A DNA stretch of 64,000 bases from Bacilli bacterium (GTDB taxonomy: Bacteria; Bacillota_I; Bacilli_A; RF39; UBA660). The position numbers and the translations under genes were made by a program. Within the stretch, counting starts at the first letter, position 1; each line of letters begins with the position of its first letter. The notes beneath the pieces are model-generated. The model was not told the origin of the DNA. It did not search any database and saw only the letters and a list, made by a program, of their open reading frames with translations. Shown one piece after another: positions 42,146-51,916 of the stretch. Location: NCBI GenBank assembly GCA_017519965.1, contig JAFWRK010000001.1, forward strand, positions 1 to 64,000, written 5' to 3'.

Positions 42146-42937
42146 TTATACATGTTTATATATATCTTTTATTATATCTCTTATATCTTTATGATAGTCA
42201 ATTTTAGCATTTTTATCTTTTTTAGCTATATATGTAAAATTAACTATATCAGGAATACTTATTCCATTTCTTTTTAAGAAGTCTACTCTTTGATATACTT
42301 CATCAGTTGCACCATGAACTAATATGTCATTATTTTTTATAGCTATTACTTCTTTGGTATATTTATATATAACTTCTGAATCATCTGTTTTTATTATTAT
42401 TGTTTTATCATATTGCTCTACTAATTTTTGTAATATAAGAAATAATCTTTTTTCTTGTTTTATATCCAAATATTTAAATGGTTCTTCTATTACTAATGTA
42501 TCAGGATTAGATAATAATCCTATAGCTATAGTTACTAACTTTTTTTCTGAATTTGATAAACTATTTAGATTATGATCTATATAGCTTTCATCTATTCCTA
42601 CTATCTTTAAAGAATCTTTTATCTTTTTTATTGGATTTTTAACATTTATGTTATTTATTCTAAAACTATTATTCATTAGTTCTTCTATTGTATTTAAGTA
42701 ACTTGGAAACTTTATATTATCTCTTACTTGAGATATTCTTTTTTGATTAATAATAATATCATCCTTTGTTACTTTTTCATTGTCTATTATTATTTGTCCT
42801 CTTCCTATTTTTTTTAAACTTATAAGGTTAAAAAAGGTATTTTCACTATCATTTATTAAACCTGTAATTGTATTATGATGAATAACTAGATTTATATTTT
42901 CCCCTTTTAATCTATAATCTAAAAAAACTAATTCCAC
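42146..42937 (-). CDS. ECF-type ATPase remnant, EcfA2-like with lost P-loop
   Basis: A 263-residue protein at the ecfA2 position. It keeps a signature-like LNSLSNSEKKLVTIAIGLLSNPDTLVIEEPFKYLD (Walker B with Glu). The N-terminal loop that should read GxxGSGKS reads GLINDSENTF, with no Gly-Lys-Ser/Thr, so ATP binding by this half is doubtful. It starts at a GTG that overlaps the previous gene by 10 bases. The transmembrane partner EcfT is not encoded here. Confidence 0.7.
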   Translation of the reverse strand: MELVFLDYRLKGENINLVIHHNTITGLINDSENTFFNLISLKKIGRGQIIIDNEKVTKDDIIINQKRISQVRDNIKFPSYLNTIEELMNNSFRINNINVKNPIKKIKDSLKIVGIDESYIDHNLNSLSNSEKKLVTIAIGLLSNPDTLVIEEPFKYLDIKQEKRLFLILQKLVEQYDKTIIIKTDDSEVIYKYTKEVIAIKNNDILVHGATDEVYQRVDFLKRNGISIPDIVNFTYIAKKDKNAKIDYHKDIRDIIKDIYKHV

Positions 42938-43719
42938 AGTTTATTAGTCATCCTATTCATATCTAGTTCTACTTCATCTATTAGGTTATAGTCTTTTAAT
43001 TTAACTGATAAGTCTATCATAAATGGTACTTTAATACCTGCTTTATTTAATATATTATCCTTTTGTAATATATCAATTGGATTTCCTTCTAATATAACTT
43101 TACTATTATTAATTATTATTATTTTATCTGTTTCTATGACATCTTCTAATCTTAAAGAATTTATTATAACAGTAATATCATACTTATTAATAATACTTTT
43201 TAAATATATGACTATTTTCTTTACTTCTTCAGTAGTTAAGTATGGTGATAAGTCATCTACTAGAAGTATTTTAGGTACTGTTATTATGGAGGTTGCTAAT
43301 TGTAATAAAATAAATTCTTTATCATTTAATTCTTTTATCTCTTTTTTTCTAATTCCACTTAAATATAAATTTTTAATAACACTTTTTATTCTATTATTCT
43401 TTTCTTCTTTATTAAGAAATAATCTATCAACTATAAATTGTAATTCTTCTTCTACTGTATCATTTATAAAATCTTCTTCTAGTGGAATTACTGATTTTAC
43501 TAGTCTATTATATTCCGTTATTTTATAATCATTTATATTAATATTATTTATTTCTATATCTGAATCAGTTTTTATCTTTTTGGATAAAATCTTTAATAGT
43601 AAGGTTTTTCCACAGTTATTAGGACCTGATATTGTTGTGAGTTTGTTCTTTTCAAAGGAAGTTGAAAAGTCACTAAATACATTAAGATAATTTAAGTCAT
43701 TAATCTCTATTATATTCAC
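42928..43719 (-). CDS. ECF-type ATPase, EcfA1-like, divergent
   Basis: I start at the GTG at 43719 (GGAGGT eight bases upstream), giving 263 residues. Walker A is kept as GPNNCGKT, but the ABC signature reads ELNDKEFILLQLATSI in place of LSGGQ, and Walker B ends ILLVDDLSPYL (Asp for Glu). Both departures predict weak or altered ATPase activity. In Firmicutes ecfA1-ecfA2-ecfT energise vitamin uptake and lie between rplQ and truA, as here. Their state suggests decay or reassignment. Confidence 0.72.
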   Translation of the reverse strand: MNIIEINDLNYLNVFSDFSTSFEKNKLTTISGPNNCGKTLLLKILSKKIKTDSDIEINNININDYKITEYNRLVKSVIPLEEDFINDTVEEELQFIVDRLFLNKEEKNNRIKSVIKNLYLSGIRKKEIKELNDKEFILLQLATSIITVPKILLVDDLSPYLTTEEVKKIVIYLKSIINKYDITVIINSLRLEDVIETDKIIIINNSKVILEGNPIDILQKDNILNKAGIKVPFMIDLSVKLKDYNLIDEVELDMNRMTNKLWN

Positions 43720-43777
43720 CGTAACCCACCTCCAATACAATGATTATTATAATATAACTACAAAAAAAAGCCAACTT

Positions 43778-44533
43778 TTATTTATTAGCTTTCCCCTTTT
43801 GTGCACCATATGCAAATTTTAAAATTAATTTATCTGATCCAAATCTTTCTAAGAATTTAATAATTTTCATTGTCTTACCAGGAATAATAGTCATTTTTCC
43901 TTTAAACATTTTATCAATTGCATATTTTGCAACATAACTACTTGATAATGCTTTAACTGTAAATTTGCAGTTAGCTACATTATTAAAGTTAGTATCTACT
44001 GGTCCTGGACAAAGTACTGAAATATGTACTCCAGTCTTTTTCTTTTTTTGTTCATAATATAATGCTTGTGATAGTCTTAATACATAAGCTTTAGTAGCGT
44101 AATATGTACTCATTAATGGTCCAGGTACAAAGGCAGCTGATGATGCTACATTAAGTATATAACCTGAATTCTTCTTTTCCATGTCTTTAAGTACAAATTT
44201 GGTTAACATATGAACAGCTTTAATATTAGTATCAATCATCTCTAATTCTCTATTTAGATCTGTTTCTGTGAAATCACCATATAATCCAAATCCTGCATTA
44301 TTAATTAAAATATCTATATTTTCTTTCTTTATCAATGCATATAATTCTTTTGTCTTCTGTTCATTAGCTAAGTCAGCTACTATGATTGTTACTTTGGTTG
44401 GAAGAGACTCTTGAATCTTTTCTAATTTCTCTTTATTTCTAGCAACTAATATTAGTTCATATTTTTTAGTTGCTAGATACTTAGCCATATCAAGTCCAAT
44501 TCCTGAAGATGCTCCTGTAATTAGCGCTTTCAT
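43778..44533 (-). CDS. Short-chain dehydrogenase
   Basis: A 251-residue SDR with TGASSGIGLDMA, NNAGFGLYG, the catalytic serine in NVASSAAFVPGP, YYATKAY (YxxxK) and a C-terminal region like that of DltE/YqjQ-type oxidoreductases. Substrate unknown. It sits between rplQ and the ECF-like ATPases, where Firmicutes normally have ecfA1 directly. Confidence 0.9.
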   Translation of the reverse strand: MKALITGASSGIGLDMAKYLATKKYELILVARNKEKLEKIQESLPTKVTIIVADLANEQKTKELYALIKKENIDILINNAGFGLYGDFTETDLNRELEMIDTNIKAVHMLTKFVLKDMEKKNSGYILNVASSAAFVPGPLMSTYYATKAYVLRLSQALYYEQKKKKTGVHISVLCPGPVDTNFNNVANCKFTVKALSSSYVAKYAIDKMFKGKMTIIPGKTMKIIKFLERFGSDKLILKFAYGAQKGKANK

Positions 44534-44581
44534 AAGACCACCTCTATATTTATTATATCAAATATATGTTTATTTTAAAAT

Positions 44582-44607
44582 AAAAAAAGTAGCCTTACTG
44601 GCTACTT
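44582..44607 (-). terminator. Terminator after rplQ
   Basis: AAGTAGCC (44587-44594) pairs with GGCTACTT (44600-44607), loop of 5, followed by U run. It ends the alpha operon. Confidence 0.8.
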
Positions 44608-44612
44608 CTTTA

Positions 44613-44966
44613 CTATTTAGCTTCTTCTACTAATTTTAATACTACCATTAAAGCATCATCTCCACGACGCTCAGATAATTTTAAAATTTGAGTATATCCA
44701 CCGTTTCTGTTTTCATAACGTTTTGCTAAGTCATTGAATATTTTATCAACAACTTCAGTATCGTTATGTAAGAATGCTAATGCTTTACGACGAGCAACTA
44801 AGTCACCTTTTTTTCCGTAAGTAATCATTTTGTCAACAAACTTACGTACTTCTTTAGCTCTAGTTTCAGTAGTATTGATACTTTCGTTCATTACTACTTG
44901 TTTAGTTAATGTCGCAAGCATACTTCTTCTATGTTTATTATCTCTTCCTAATTTTCTATATGCCAT
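44613..44966 (-). CDS. rplQ: Ribosomal protein bL17
   Basis: A 117-residue protein starting [20 protein letters not shown] with [17 protein letters not shown] and [19 protein letters not shown]. Last gene of the alpha operon, 18 bases after rpoA, before a terminator. Confidence 0.97.
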   Translation of the reverse strand: MAYRKLGRDNKHRRSMLATLTKQVVMNESINTTETRAKEVRKFVDKMITYGKKGDLVARRKALAFLHNDTEVVDKIFNDLAKRYENRNGGYTQILKLSERRGDDALMVVLKLVEEAK

Positions 44967-44984
44967 GCGTTATTCCTCCTTATC

Positions 44985-45935
44985 TTAGTCTTCGTCACGT
45001 AATACTAAGCCCATTTCTCTAATCTTATCTAATACTTCTTTTAGAGATTTTTTACCTAGATTACGTATTTTCATCATTTCTGGTTCACTCTTGTTAACAA
45101 GGTCTTGTAATGTGTGAATTCCAGCTCTCTTTAAGCAGTTGTATGCTCTTACTGAAAAATCTAAATCTTCAATTGATGTTTCTAAAGCTTTAACTTTTGG
45201 ATCTTCAACTTTTTCCATCATCATTCCACTAACATTAGCAATTGCTGATAAATCTGTTAGTATATTGAAGTGTTCTATTAATATTCTTGAAGCTAATGCA
45301 ATTGCTTCTTCTGGTTTAATTGAACCGTTTGTCCATACATCTAAAATTAATTTATCATAACTTTCATCTTGACCTACACGAGCGTTTCCTACTTCGTATG
45401 AAACTCTTTCGATAGGAGAATAAATAGAATCTATTGCGATAACACCTTTTTTATTAATTTCATGTATTCTTTTGTTATCTTCACTTCTTACATATCCACG
45501 ACCATTTGTAACAGTCATTTCCATATTTAATGAAGCTCCTTTTGATAAAGTACAAATAACTTTATCTTTGTTGATAACTTCGATATCTGGATCGCATTCG
45601 ATATCTCCTGCAGTTATTTCTCCTTCTTTGTTTGTATTGATACGTACTGTTTTTGATTCACTTGAATGATTTTTGAATACTACACCTTTTAAATTTAAAA
45701 TAATAGTAGTTACATCTTCATAAACTCCGTCGATAGTTTGAAATTCATGAAGTATTCCATCGATTTTAATACTGCTAATTGCACTACCTGGTAATGAAGA
45801 TAACATAACTCTTCTTAAAGCATTACCGATTGTAGTACCGAAACCTCTTTCTAATGGTTCTAATTCGAATCTTCCATAAAAATTGCTTTCTATAGAATCA
45901 GTTATTTTATAAATTGGCTTTTCAAATTGTAACAT
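44985..45935 (-). CDS. rpoA: RNA polymerase alpha subunit
   Basis: 316 residues: N-terminal assembly domain (FELEPLERGFGTTIGNALRRVMLSSLPG) and C-terminal DNA/activator-binding domain with helix-hairpin-helix (LKRAGIHTLQDLVNKSEPEMMKIRNLGKKSL). The region is flanked by rpsK and rplQ as in most Firmicutes. Length is normal. Confidence 0.98.
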   Translation of the reverse strand: MLQFEKPIYKITDSIESNFYGRFELEPLERGFGTTIGNALRRVMLSSLPGSAISSIKIDGILHEFQTIDGVYEDVTTIILNLKGVVFKNHSSESKTVRINTNKEGEITAGDIECDPDIEVINKDKVICTLSKGASLNMEMTVTNGRGYVRSEDNKRIHEINKKGVIAIDSIYSPIERVSYEVGNARVGQDESYDKLILDVWTNGSIKPEEAIALASRILIEHFNILTDLSAIANVSGMMMEKVEDPKVKALETSIEDLDFSVRAYNCLKRAGIHTLQDLVNKSEPEMMKIRNLGKKSLKEVLDKIREMGLVLRDED

Positions 45936-45991
45936 GGAACTAACCTCCCTTTATTTTTTTCCACTACTGTTTTATCCTTTTATAAACTAAA

Positions 45992-46375
45992 CTATCCACG
46001 TGGACGTTTAGGTGGACGACATCCATTATGTGGGATTGGTGTAACATCTGAGATAGCTGTAACTTCTAATCCTGCAGTTTGTAATGAACGAATTGCTGTT
46101 TCACGTCCTGGTCCTAATCCTTTAACGCGAACTTCAACTTTTCTCATACCCATATCAAATGCAACTTTTCCTGCTGCTTCAGCAGCCATACCTGCAGCAA
46201 ATGGTGTTGACTTTTTACTTCCTTTAAATCCGATTGCTCCAGATGATGCCCAACTAACTACATTACCTTCTGTATCAGTAATAGTTGTGATTGTATTATT
46301 AAATGTAGAATGAACATGAGCTATACCTTCAGGTACATTCTTTTTAACTTTTTTCTTTCTAGTCTTATATGCCAT
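45992..46375 (-). CDS. rpsK: Ribosomal protein uS11
   Basis: 127 residues with [41 protein letters not shown] and the terminal [21 protein letters not shown] platform protein of the 30S subunit, 32 bases after rpsM. Confidence 0.97.
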   Translation of the reverse strand: MAYKTRKKKVKKNVPEGIAHVHSTFNNTITTITDTEGNVVSWASSGAIGFKGSKKSTPFAAGMAAEAAGKVAFDMGMRKVEVRVKGLGPGRETAIRSLQTAGLEVTAISDVTPIPHNGCRPPKRPRG

Positions 46376-46407
46376 AAGTCTTACCTCCTTTTTTAACTAA
46401 TTATTAA

Positions 46408-46776
46408 CTAAACTTTCTTCTTATTTGCTACTGTCTTACCTTTACCCTTACGAGTACGAGCATTACGATTAGTTCTTTGTCCTCTTACAGGTAATCCTTT
46501 TTTATGACGACTTCCTTGATATGAATTAATTTCCATTTTAGTTTTAATATTCATATTAACTTCACGACGTAAGTCACCTTCAGTTAAATGCTTATTAATT
46601 TCGTCACGAATTTTTACTAAATCGTCTTGTGATAAATCTCCAGTTTTTGTTGTTGGATCAATACCAGCATTATTTAAAATTGTTTTTGCTAGATTTCTTC
46701 CAATACCATAAATGTAAGTTAATGAAATACAAATATGTTTATCATTTGGAATATCTACACCTTTGATACGTGCCAT
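46408..46776 (-). CDS. rpsM: Ribosomal protein uS13
   Basis: 122 residues starting [22 protein letters not shown] with [11 protein letters not shown] and [19 protein letters not shown]. It contacts the 50S subunit and P-site tRNA. Second ribosomal gene after infA and rpmJ. Confidence 0.97.
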   Translation of the reverse strand: MARIKGVDIPNDKHICISLTYIYGIGRNLAKTILNNAGIDPTTKTGDLSQDDLVKIRDEINKHLTEGDLRREVNMNIKTKMEINSYQGSRHKKGLPVRGQRTNRNARTRKGKGKTVANKKKV

Positions 46777-46798
46777 TAAGTATACCTCCTATAATTAA

Positions 46799-46912
46799 TT
46801 AACCTTGAACTTGTTTGTGCTTTGGATTTTCACAAATAATTCTTACTTTTCCTTTACGTTTAACTACTTTGCATTTTTCGCAAATTGGTTTAACTGATGC
46901 TTTTACTTTCAT
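46799..46912 (-). CDS. rpmJ: Ribosomal protein bL36 (zinc-ribbon form)
   Basis: A 37-residue protein, [20 protein letters not shown] then [17 protein letters not shown], with the Cys/His zinc motif (C11, C14, C27, H32). It follows GGAGGG after ten bases and lies between infA and rpsM. Confidence 0.95.
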   Translation of the reverse strand: MKVKASVKPICEKCKVVKRKGKVRIICENPKHKQVQG

Positions 46913-46959
46913 TTTTTTTCCCTCCTATTATAAACGATAGGTTTTATAACCATTAATAG

Positions 46960-47175
46960 TTATTTTCTATATGTTATACGCCCACGTGTTAGGTCATAAG
47001 GTGAAAGTTCTATCATTACGGTATCTCCTGCTAAAATACGTATATAGTTCATTCGTATTTTACCAGAAACGTGAGCTTCCACAATGTGTCCATTTTCTAG
47101 TTGAACTTTAAATTTTCCACCTGGGATAATTTCAAGAACTTTACCTTCAATTTCTATTGTATCCTCTTTAGCCAT
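46960..47175 (-). CDS. infA: Translation initiation factor IF-1
   Basis: I start this at the ATG at 47175, after AAGGAGGT, giving 71 residues starting [20 protein letters not shown] with the S1-like fold ([17 protein letters not shown]). An in-frame ATG 24 bases earlier precedes the ribosome binding site. A long structured leader lies upstream. Confidence 0.96.
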   Translation of the reverse strand: MAKEDTIEIEGKVLEIIPGGKFKVQLENGHIVEAHVSGKIRMNYIRILAGDTVMIELSPYDLTRGRITYRK

Positions 47176-47229
47176 AAGTTTTACCTCCTTATACTTCAAT
47201 TTAAATTTTAATTAAAGATTTCAGTGTAA

Positions 47230-47348
47230 TTAATTTTGCCTCCTACAGTGATACTCACTGATTATCAGAGCTGTAGGGAATGTTCGTATCCCCTAAAAGA
47301 AGGCTTCTAGTTGGTATTCATGTTGACCTTCTTTAATTATGGTTCAAG
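47230..47348 (-). promoter_or_regulatory. Structured leader of the infA-alpha operon, unknown type
   Basis: From about 47348 to the infA ribosome binding site the RNA can form a first hairpin (47334-47327 with 47303-47296, 8 bp), then either UAGGG (47295-47291) with CCCUA (47278-47274) or CUACAG-type CCUACAG (47277-47271) with CUGUAGG (47248-47242). The second and third options share the same bases and exclude each other. An AGGAGG lies in the last arm with no ATG behind it. I cannot match it to a family I know. Confidence 0.5.
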
Positions 47349-47354
47349 ATACTT

Positions 47355-47383
47355 ATAATAATTATTAGCTATTAGAAAGTCAA
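47355..47383 (-). promoter_or_regulatory. Promoter before infA
   Basis: TTGACT (47383-47378), spacer 17, TATTAT (47360-47355) on the minus strand, located between adk and the leader. It would give the infA-rplQ genes independent transcription. Confidence 0.65.
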
Positions 47384-47411
47384 TTCTCGTTTATTATTTT
47401 CTTCCCCTTAA

Positions 47412-48065
47412 CTATTCACTAATAATTGCATCGATTTTTTTGAATACATTTTCGATGGAATCATTACCATCTACTTCTGTTATTACATTCATCTTTTTGT
47501 AGTGATCAATTATTGGTTCTGTTTTTTCTTTATACATTTGATAACGAGTTTGGAATGATTCCAAGTTGTCATCATTTCTTTGATAAAGCTTTCCACCACA
47601 TGAATCACATACAGCTTCTTCTTTTGGAGCACTTGCAGGATCATTTATATTATAAATTGCCTTACAATTCTCGCAAATTCTTCTTCCAGTTATTCTTTTT
47701 TCTAATGTTTTTTCATCTATATTAATTAAGATTACATTTCCAATATCATATCCTAGTTTTTTTAGGATTTTATCATATTCAATTGCTTGTTCTATGTTTC
47801 TTGGAAAACCATCAATTATATATCCGTTTTTGCAATCATCTCTTGCTAATCTTTCTTCTATTAATTGATATGTTATTTCATCTTTTACTAACTTACCACT
47901 TGCTAATGTTTCAAATACATATTGTCCTAGTTCACTATCTTCTTTAGAAATCTCTCTTAAGATATCTCCAGTTGAGATATGTGGAACGTTATATTTTTTA
48001 ACTACCAATTCGGCTTGTGTACCTTTTCCAGCAGCAGGTGGTGCTATAAACATTATATTCTTCAT
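47412..48065 (-). CDS. adk: Adenylate kinase
   Basis: 217 residues: P-loop region APPAAGKGTQAELV (first Gly of the usual GPPGAGKGT changed), ISTGDILR, DGFPRNIEQA, and a LID domain with four zinc cysteines (CENC ... CDSCGG). It interconverts ATP+AMP and ADP. It follows secY after three bases. The methionine aminopeptidase gene often found next is absent. Confidence 0.96.
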   Translation of the reverse strand: MKNIMFIAPPAAGKGTQAELVVKKYNVPHISTGDILREISKEDSELGQYVFETLASGKLVKDEITYQLIEERLARDDCKNGYIIDGFPRNIEQAIEYDKILKKLGYDIGNVILINIDEKTLEKRITGRRICENCKAIYNINDPASAPKEEAVCDSCGGKLYQRNDDNLESFQTRYQMYKEKTEPIIDHYKKMNVITEVDGNDSIENVFKKIDAIISE

Positions 48066-48068
48066 AAA

Positions 48069-49343
48069 TTACCTTCTACTATATCCTCTTTTATAACTTC
48101 TAGTTAAAATACTACTTTCTAATTGTTTATATGTTTCTAGTGCAACTCCAACAGCGATTAATAAACCTGTACCACCAATTGATACTGATGTAGGTAAACT
48201 TGTAAATTTAGCAAATAATATTGGTAATCCAGCTATTATTACTAAGAATACAGCTCCTAATACTGTTAGTCTTGCTAATACTTTTGAAACATAAGTTTTT
48301 GTTTCATCCCCTGGTCTAATACCTGGGATATATCCACCATTCTCTTGTAAATTTTTTGCAAATTCTTCTGGCTTCATTTGAATAAATGTATAGAAATATG
48401 CAAATATAAAAATGAAGAAGATATATAATGCAAAACCTACAGGTGATGTATATGTTAAATATTTTTGTACTATTAATGTATAAGTTTCATTTTTTACAAA
48501 TTGTGCTATAATTCCTGGAATTGATATTAAGCTTGATGCAAAGATTACTGGAATAACTCCAGCTGCATTTAACTTAATTGGCATAAAGCTTTGAGCTGCA
48601 CTTCCAAATGCACTTGATGATTTGTTAGCATATTGAATTGGTATTCTTCTTTCGCTTTCTTGAACAAATACCATACCAATAATAATTGCTACATAAATTA
48701 TAATAAATAGTACAAATTTGATAATTCCTAGTGTTATTACTTGAGTTGTTCCATCAAATGATATTAATCCATTAAATGCATCAATGAACATTTGAGGTAA
48801 TGTTGCAACTATACCAGCCATGATAATTAAACTAGTACCATTTCCCAATCCTTTTTGAGTGATTTGATCACCTAACCAAAGTAGGAATGATGTACCTGCA
48901 GTTAATACAGTTGCTATATAAAGATATTTAATTGGATCAGAAGATGATCCTAAGAATGAAAATGCAAAGGCATATCCTTCAATAAATGCAAAGGCAATAC
49001 CCATATATCTAGTATATTGATTTATTTTTTGTCTTCCAGTTGCACCTTGTTTACTTAATTCTGAGAAGTATGGAATTATATCCATTTGTAATAATTGCAT
49101 AATAATTGATGCAGTTATGTAAGGCATAACTCCTAATGCAAATATTGAGAAATTCTTTAAGGCTCCACCACCCATTGTATTCAATAGATCTAGGAATCCT
49201 AAACTGCTTGTTACATCTTCTGTTCCAGGAACTCTAATTGAGATACCTAATATGAAGATCATTAGTGCTCCAAGAGTAAAGTAAATACGCTTACGTAAGT
49301 CTTTATTACTTGAAGTAAATAATTGCTTCATGCTTTTAAACAT
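48069..49343 (-). CDS. secY: Protein translocase subunit SecY
   Basis: A 424-residue, ten-span protein: MGGGALKNFSIFALGVMPYITASIIMQLL, GNGTSLIIMAGIV, ERRIPIQYANK, and QENGGYIPGIRPG at the cytoplasmic loop. It forms the channel for protein export with SecA. It is in the standard rplO-secY-adk order. Confidence 0.98.
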   Translation of the reverse strand: MFKSMKQLFTSSNKDLRKRIYFTLGALMIFILGISIRVPGTEDVTSSLGFLDLLNTMGGGALKNFSIFALGVMPYITASIIMQLLQMDIIPYFSELSKQGATGRQKINQYTRYMGIAFAFIEGYAFAFSFLGSSSDPIKYLYIATVLTAGTSFLLWLGDQITQKGLGNGTSLIIMAGIVATLPQMFIDAFNGLISFDGTTQVITLGIIKFVLFIIIYVAIIIGMVFVQESERRIPIQYANKSSSAFGSAAQSFMPIKLNAAGVIPVIFASSLISIPGIIAQFVKNETYTLIVQKYLTYTSPVGFALYIFFIFIFAYFYTFIQMKPEEFAKNLQENGGYIPGIRPGDETKTYVSKVLARLTVLGAVFLVIIAGLPILFAKFTSLPTSVSIGGTGLLIAVGVALETYKQLESSILTRSYKRGYSRR

Positions 49344-49344
49344 A

Positions 49345-49788
49345 TTAGATCACCTCAGCTTTACTTCCAGCCTCTTTAATCTTTTCTAAAGCGCTTGTTG
49401 AAAATTTATTTGCTTGAATAGTTAATTTCTTTTCAAGTTTTCCATTTCCTAATACTTTAACGCCATCTAATTGGTTTTTGATTATTCCAGCATCTTTTAA
49501 TAATGCAGGTGTAACTACTGTATTATTTTCAAATACATTGAATGCATCTAAATTAATAACAGCATATCTTGTTTTAAACATATGATTTGAGAATCCTCTT
49601 TTTGGAATTCTTCTATATAATGGTAATTGTCCACCTTCAAATACTGGGTTGATACTACCACCACTACGTGCTTTTTGTCCTTTTTGACCGCGACCACTTG
49701 TTTTACCAAGACCACTACCTGATCCACGACCTACACGCTTTTTAGCATGAGTAGCACCGATATTTCTTTGTAATTCATTTAATTTCAT
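49345..49788 (-). CDS. rplO: Ribosomal protein uL15
   Basis: 147 residues with the Gly/Arg/Lys-rich N-terminus ([20 protein letters not shown]) and [17 protein letters not shown]. Its ATG overlaps the rpsE stop (TAATG). rpmD, normally between these two genes, is absent. Confidence 0.97.
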   Translation of the reverse strand: MKLNELQRNIGATHAKKRVGRGSGSGLGKTSGRGQKGQKARSGGSINPVFEGGQLPLYRRIPKRGFSNHMFKTRYAVINLDAFNVFENNTVVTPALLKDAGIIKNQLDGVKVLGNGKLEKKLTIQANKFSTSALEKIKEAGSKAEVI

Positions 49789-50300
49789 TATCCTAATATC
49801 TCCTCTACTGTTTTACCACGTAATTCTGCAACTTGTTCAGCAGTCTTAATTGACTTTAATGCATTCATTGCAGCTGTAGCCATATTTAATTTTGTTCTTG
49901 CTCCTAGTGATTTAGAGACAACATCACGAACACCAGCTAATTCTAATACTGCACGAACTGATCCACCAGCAATAACTCCAGTACCAGCAGCAGCAGGTTT
50001 AATTATAACTCTTGCAGCTCCTGCTTGTCCGATTGCTTCATGTGCAACTGTTCTTCCATCGATTAGAGGTATAGTGATCATATTTTTATTAGCATCTTGA
50101 ATTGCTTTTTTGATTGCATCAGGTACTTCGTTTGCTTTTCCGATACCTAATCCAACTTTACCTTTACGGTCACCAACAACAACTATAGCAGAATATCTTC
50201 TTTGACGTCCACCTTTGTTAACCTTAACAACGCTTTTTACATCAATTACTAATTCTTCTAATAGTTTATCATTGTTTTCTTTAAATTTTCTTTCTGCCAT
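49788..50300 (-). CDS. rpsE: Ribosomal protein uS5
   Basis: 170 residues: [22 protein letters not shown] and [15 protein letters not shown] [41 protein letters not shown] decoding-site protein. It follows rplR and is joined by overlap to rplO. Confidence 0.97.
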   Translation of the reverse strand: MAERKFKENNDKLLEELVIDVKSVVKVNKGGRQRRYSAIVVVGDRKGKVGLGIGKANEVPDAIKKAIQDANKNMITIPLIDGRTVAHEAIGQAGAARVIIKPAAAGTGVIAGGSVRAVLELAGVRDVVSKSLGARTKLNMATAAMNALKSIKTAEQVAELRGKTVEEILG

Positions 50301-50312
50301 AATACCCTCCTA

Positions 50313-50675
50313 TTAGAATTCTAATCCATTTTCACGTGCAGCGTTAGCTAGAGCTTCTACACGTCCGTGATAAAGGTATCCACCTCTATCAAATACTACT
50401 TTTGTTATTTTAGCTTTCTTTGCTTTTTGTGCGATTGATTTTCCAACTGCACTTGCTGCTTCAATATTACCACCATTAGCAAGTTTTAAATCCTTGTCTA
50501 ATGAGGAAGCAGAACAAAGTGTAGTTTTTGTTTCATCATCAATAATTTGTGCATAAATTTCTTTATTTGATCTAAATACACATAATCTTGGAGTAGTACT
50601 AGTTCCGTTAATATTTGTACGGATTCTTTCATGACGTACTACACGCATACTATTGCGAGATTCTTTCTTTATCAT
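50313..50675 (-). CDS. rplR: Ribosomal protein uL18
   Basis: 120 residues: [48 protein letters not shown] 5S rRNA-binding protein. Normal order between rplF and rpsE. Confidence 0.97.
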   Translation of the reverse strand: MIKKESRNSMRVVRHERIRTNINGTSTTPRLCVFRSNKEIYAQIIDDETKTTLCSASSLDKDLKLANGGNIEAASAVGKSIAQKAKKAKITKVVFDRGGYLYHGRVEALANAARENGLEF

Positions 50676-50698
50676 ATTTATTTCTCCTTCCTACTTAA

Positions 50699-51229
50699 TT
50701 AAGCAGCTTTCTTTCCTTCCTTACGACGAATATGTTCATCTTTGTAACGAATTCCTTTACCTTTATAAGGTTCAGGTAATCTTACTTTTCTTATATTAGC
50801 AGCGAATTCTCCTACTAATACTTTATCGATTCCTTTAACAGTAATTTCTGTATTACTTACTGATTCTACTGTTAATCCTTGTGGTACATTTATTACTACT
50901 GGATGTGAATAACCAGCATTAATAGTTAACTTACTACCTTGAACATTGAAACGATATCCAACACCAACTATTTCAAGTCCTTTTTCATAACCTTTTGTAA
51001 CTCCAATAATCATATTGTTGATAATAGAGTTCATAGTTCCGTGCATTGCTTTAGCGTTTTCATTCTTACGTTCTAAAGTAACTTCTGTACCTTCAATTTT
51101 AATTGTAATATCTTTTAACATTGGTTGTTCTAATGTACCTTTAGGTCCTTTTACTGTAACAACGTTATCATTAACTTCTACAGTAACACCTTCTGGAATT
51201 GTAATTATACGATTTCCAATACGGCTCAT
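50699..51229 (-). CDS. rplF: Ribosomal protein uL6
   Basis: 176 residues starting MSRIGNRIITIPEGVTVEVND with two repeats of the L6 fold and the RLPEPYKGKGIRYKDEHIRRK C-terminus. Located between rpsH and rplR. Confidence 0.97.
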   Translation of the reverse strand: MSRIGNRIITIPEGVTVEVNDNVVTVKGPKGTLEQPMLKDITIKIEGTEVTLERKNENAKAMHGTMNSIINNMIIGVTKGYEKGLEIVGVGYRFNVQGSKLTINAGYSHPVVINVPQGLTVESVSNTEITVKGIDKVLVGEFAANIRKVRLPEPYKGKGIRYKDEHIRRKEGKKAA

Positions 51230-51293
51230 ATTGACACCTCCTATATCTAGATTTTAAATTTACCGTATTTATACGGGTTTCAAATTTCTTAAA

Positions 51294-51695
51294 TTACCAA
51301 ATATAAGCTAAAACTTCTCCACCTATATTTTCTTTACGAGCTTGTTTATCTGTCATAATACCTTTTGATGTAGAAATGATTGCTATTCCTAATCCATTTA
51401 ATACTTGTGGAATTTCATCATTCTTAGCATATACTCGTAATCCTGGTTTGGAAATTCTTTTTAGCCCAGTGATAACTCTTTCTTTTTTGTTTGTATATTT
51501 TAAAGTTAAAACAATTGTTCCTTGAGCATTGTCTTCTTCAATTTTGTAATCTTTAATGAATCCTTCTTCTTTTAATATTCTAGCTATTTCTTTCTTGATG
51601 TTTGAAGATGGAACTCTTACTTCTTCATAACGCATCCCGTTAGCATTACGAATTCTTGTTAACATATCTGCAATTGTATCTGTTACTACTGCCAT
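51294..51695 (-). CDS. rpsH: Ribosomal protein uS8
   Basis: 133 residues: [51 protein letters not shown]. It binds 16S helix 21 and in many bacteria represses its own spc operon. Confidence 0.97.
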   Translation of the reverse strand: MAVVTDTIADMLTRIRNANGMRYEEVRVPSSNIKKEIARILKEEGFIKDYKIEEDNAQGTIVLTLKYTNKKERVITGLKRISKPGLRVYAKNDEIPQVLNGLGIAIISTSKGIMTDKQARKENIGGEVLAYIW

Positions 51696-51717
51696 AATTT
51701 ATTTCCTCCTTTCCAAA

Positions 51718-51903
51718 TTACCAGCTTGATTTCTTAACACCTGGTATTTGTCCTTTATAAGCTAATTCACGGAAGCAAATACGGCAGATTCCGAATTTAC
51801 TCATAACTGCGTGTGGACGACCGCATCTAGTACATCTAGTATATTCACGTACTTTGAATTTTTGTGGTCTATTAGCCTTTACTATCATACTTTTCTTTGC
51901 CAT
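51718..51903 (-). CDS. rpsN: Ribosomal protein uS14, zinc-type
   Basis: From the ATG at 51903 the protein has 61 residues with zinc motif [22 protein letters not shown] longer reading from 51939 would cover the ribosome binding site. The short four-cysteine form is the Firmicutes type that is not replaced under zinc limitation here. Confidence 0.96.
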   Translation of the reverse strand: MAKKSMIVKANRPQKFKVREYTRCTRCGRPHAVMSKFGICRICFRELAYKGQIPGVKKSSW

Positions 51904-51916
51904 AATTTTCCTCCAT

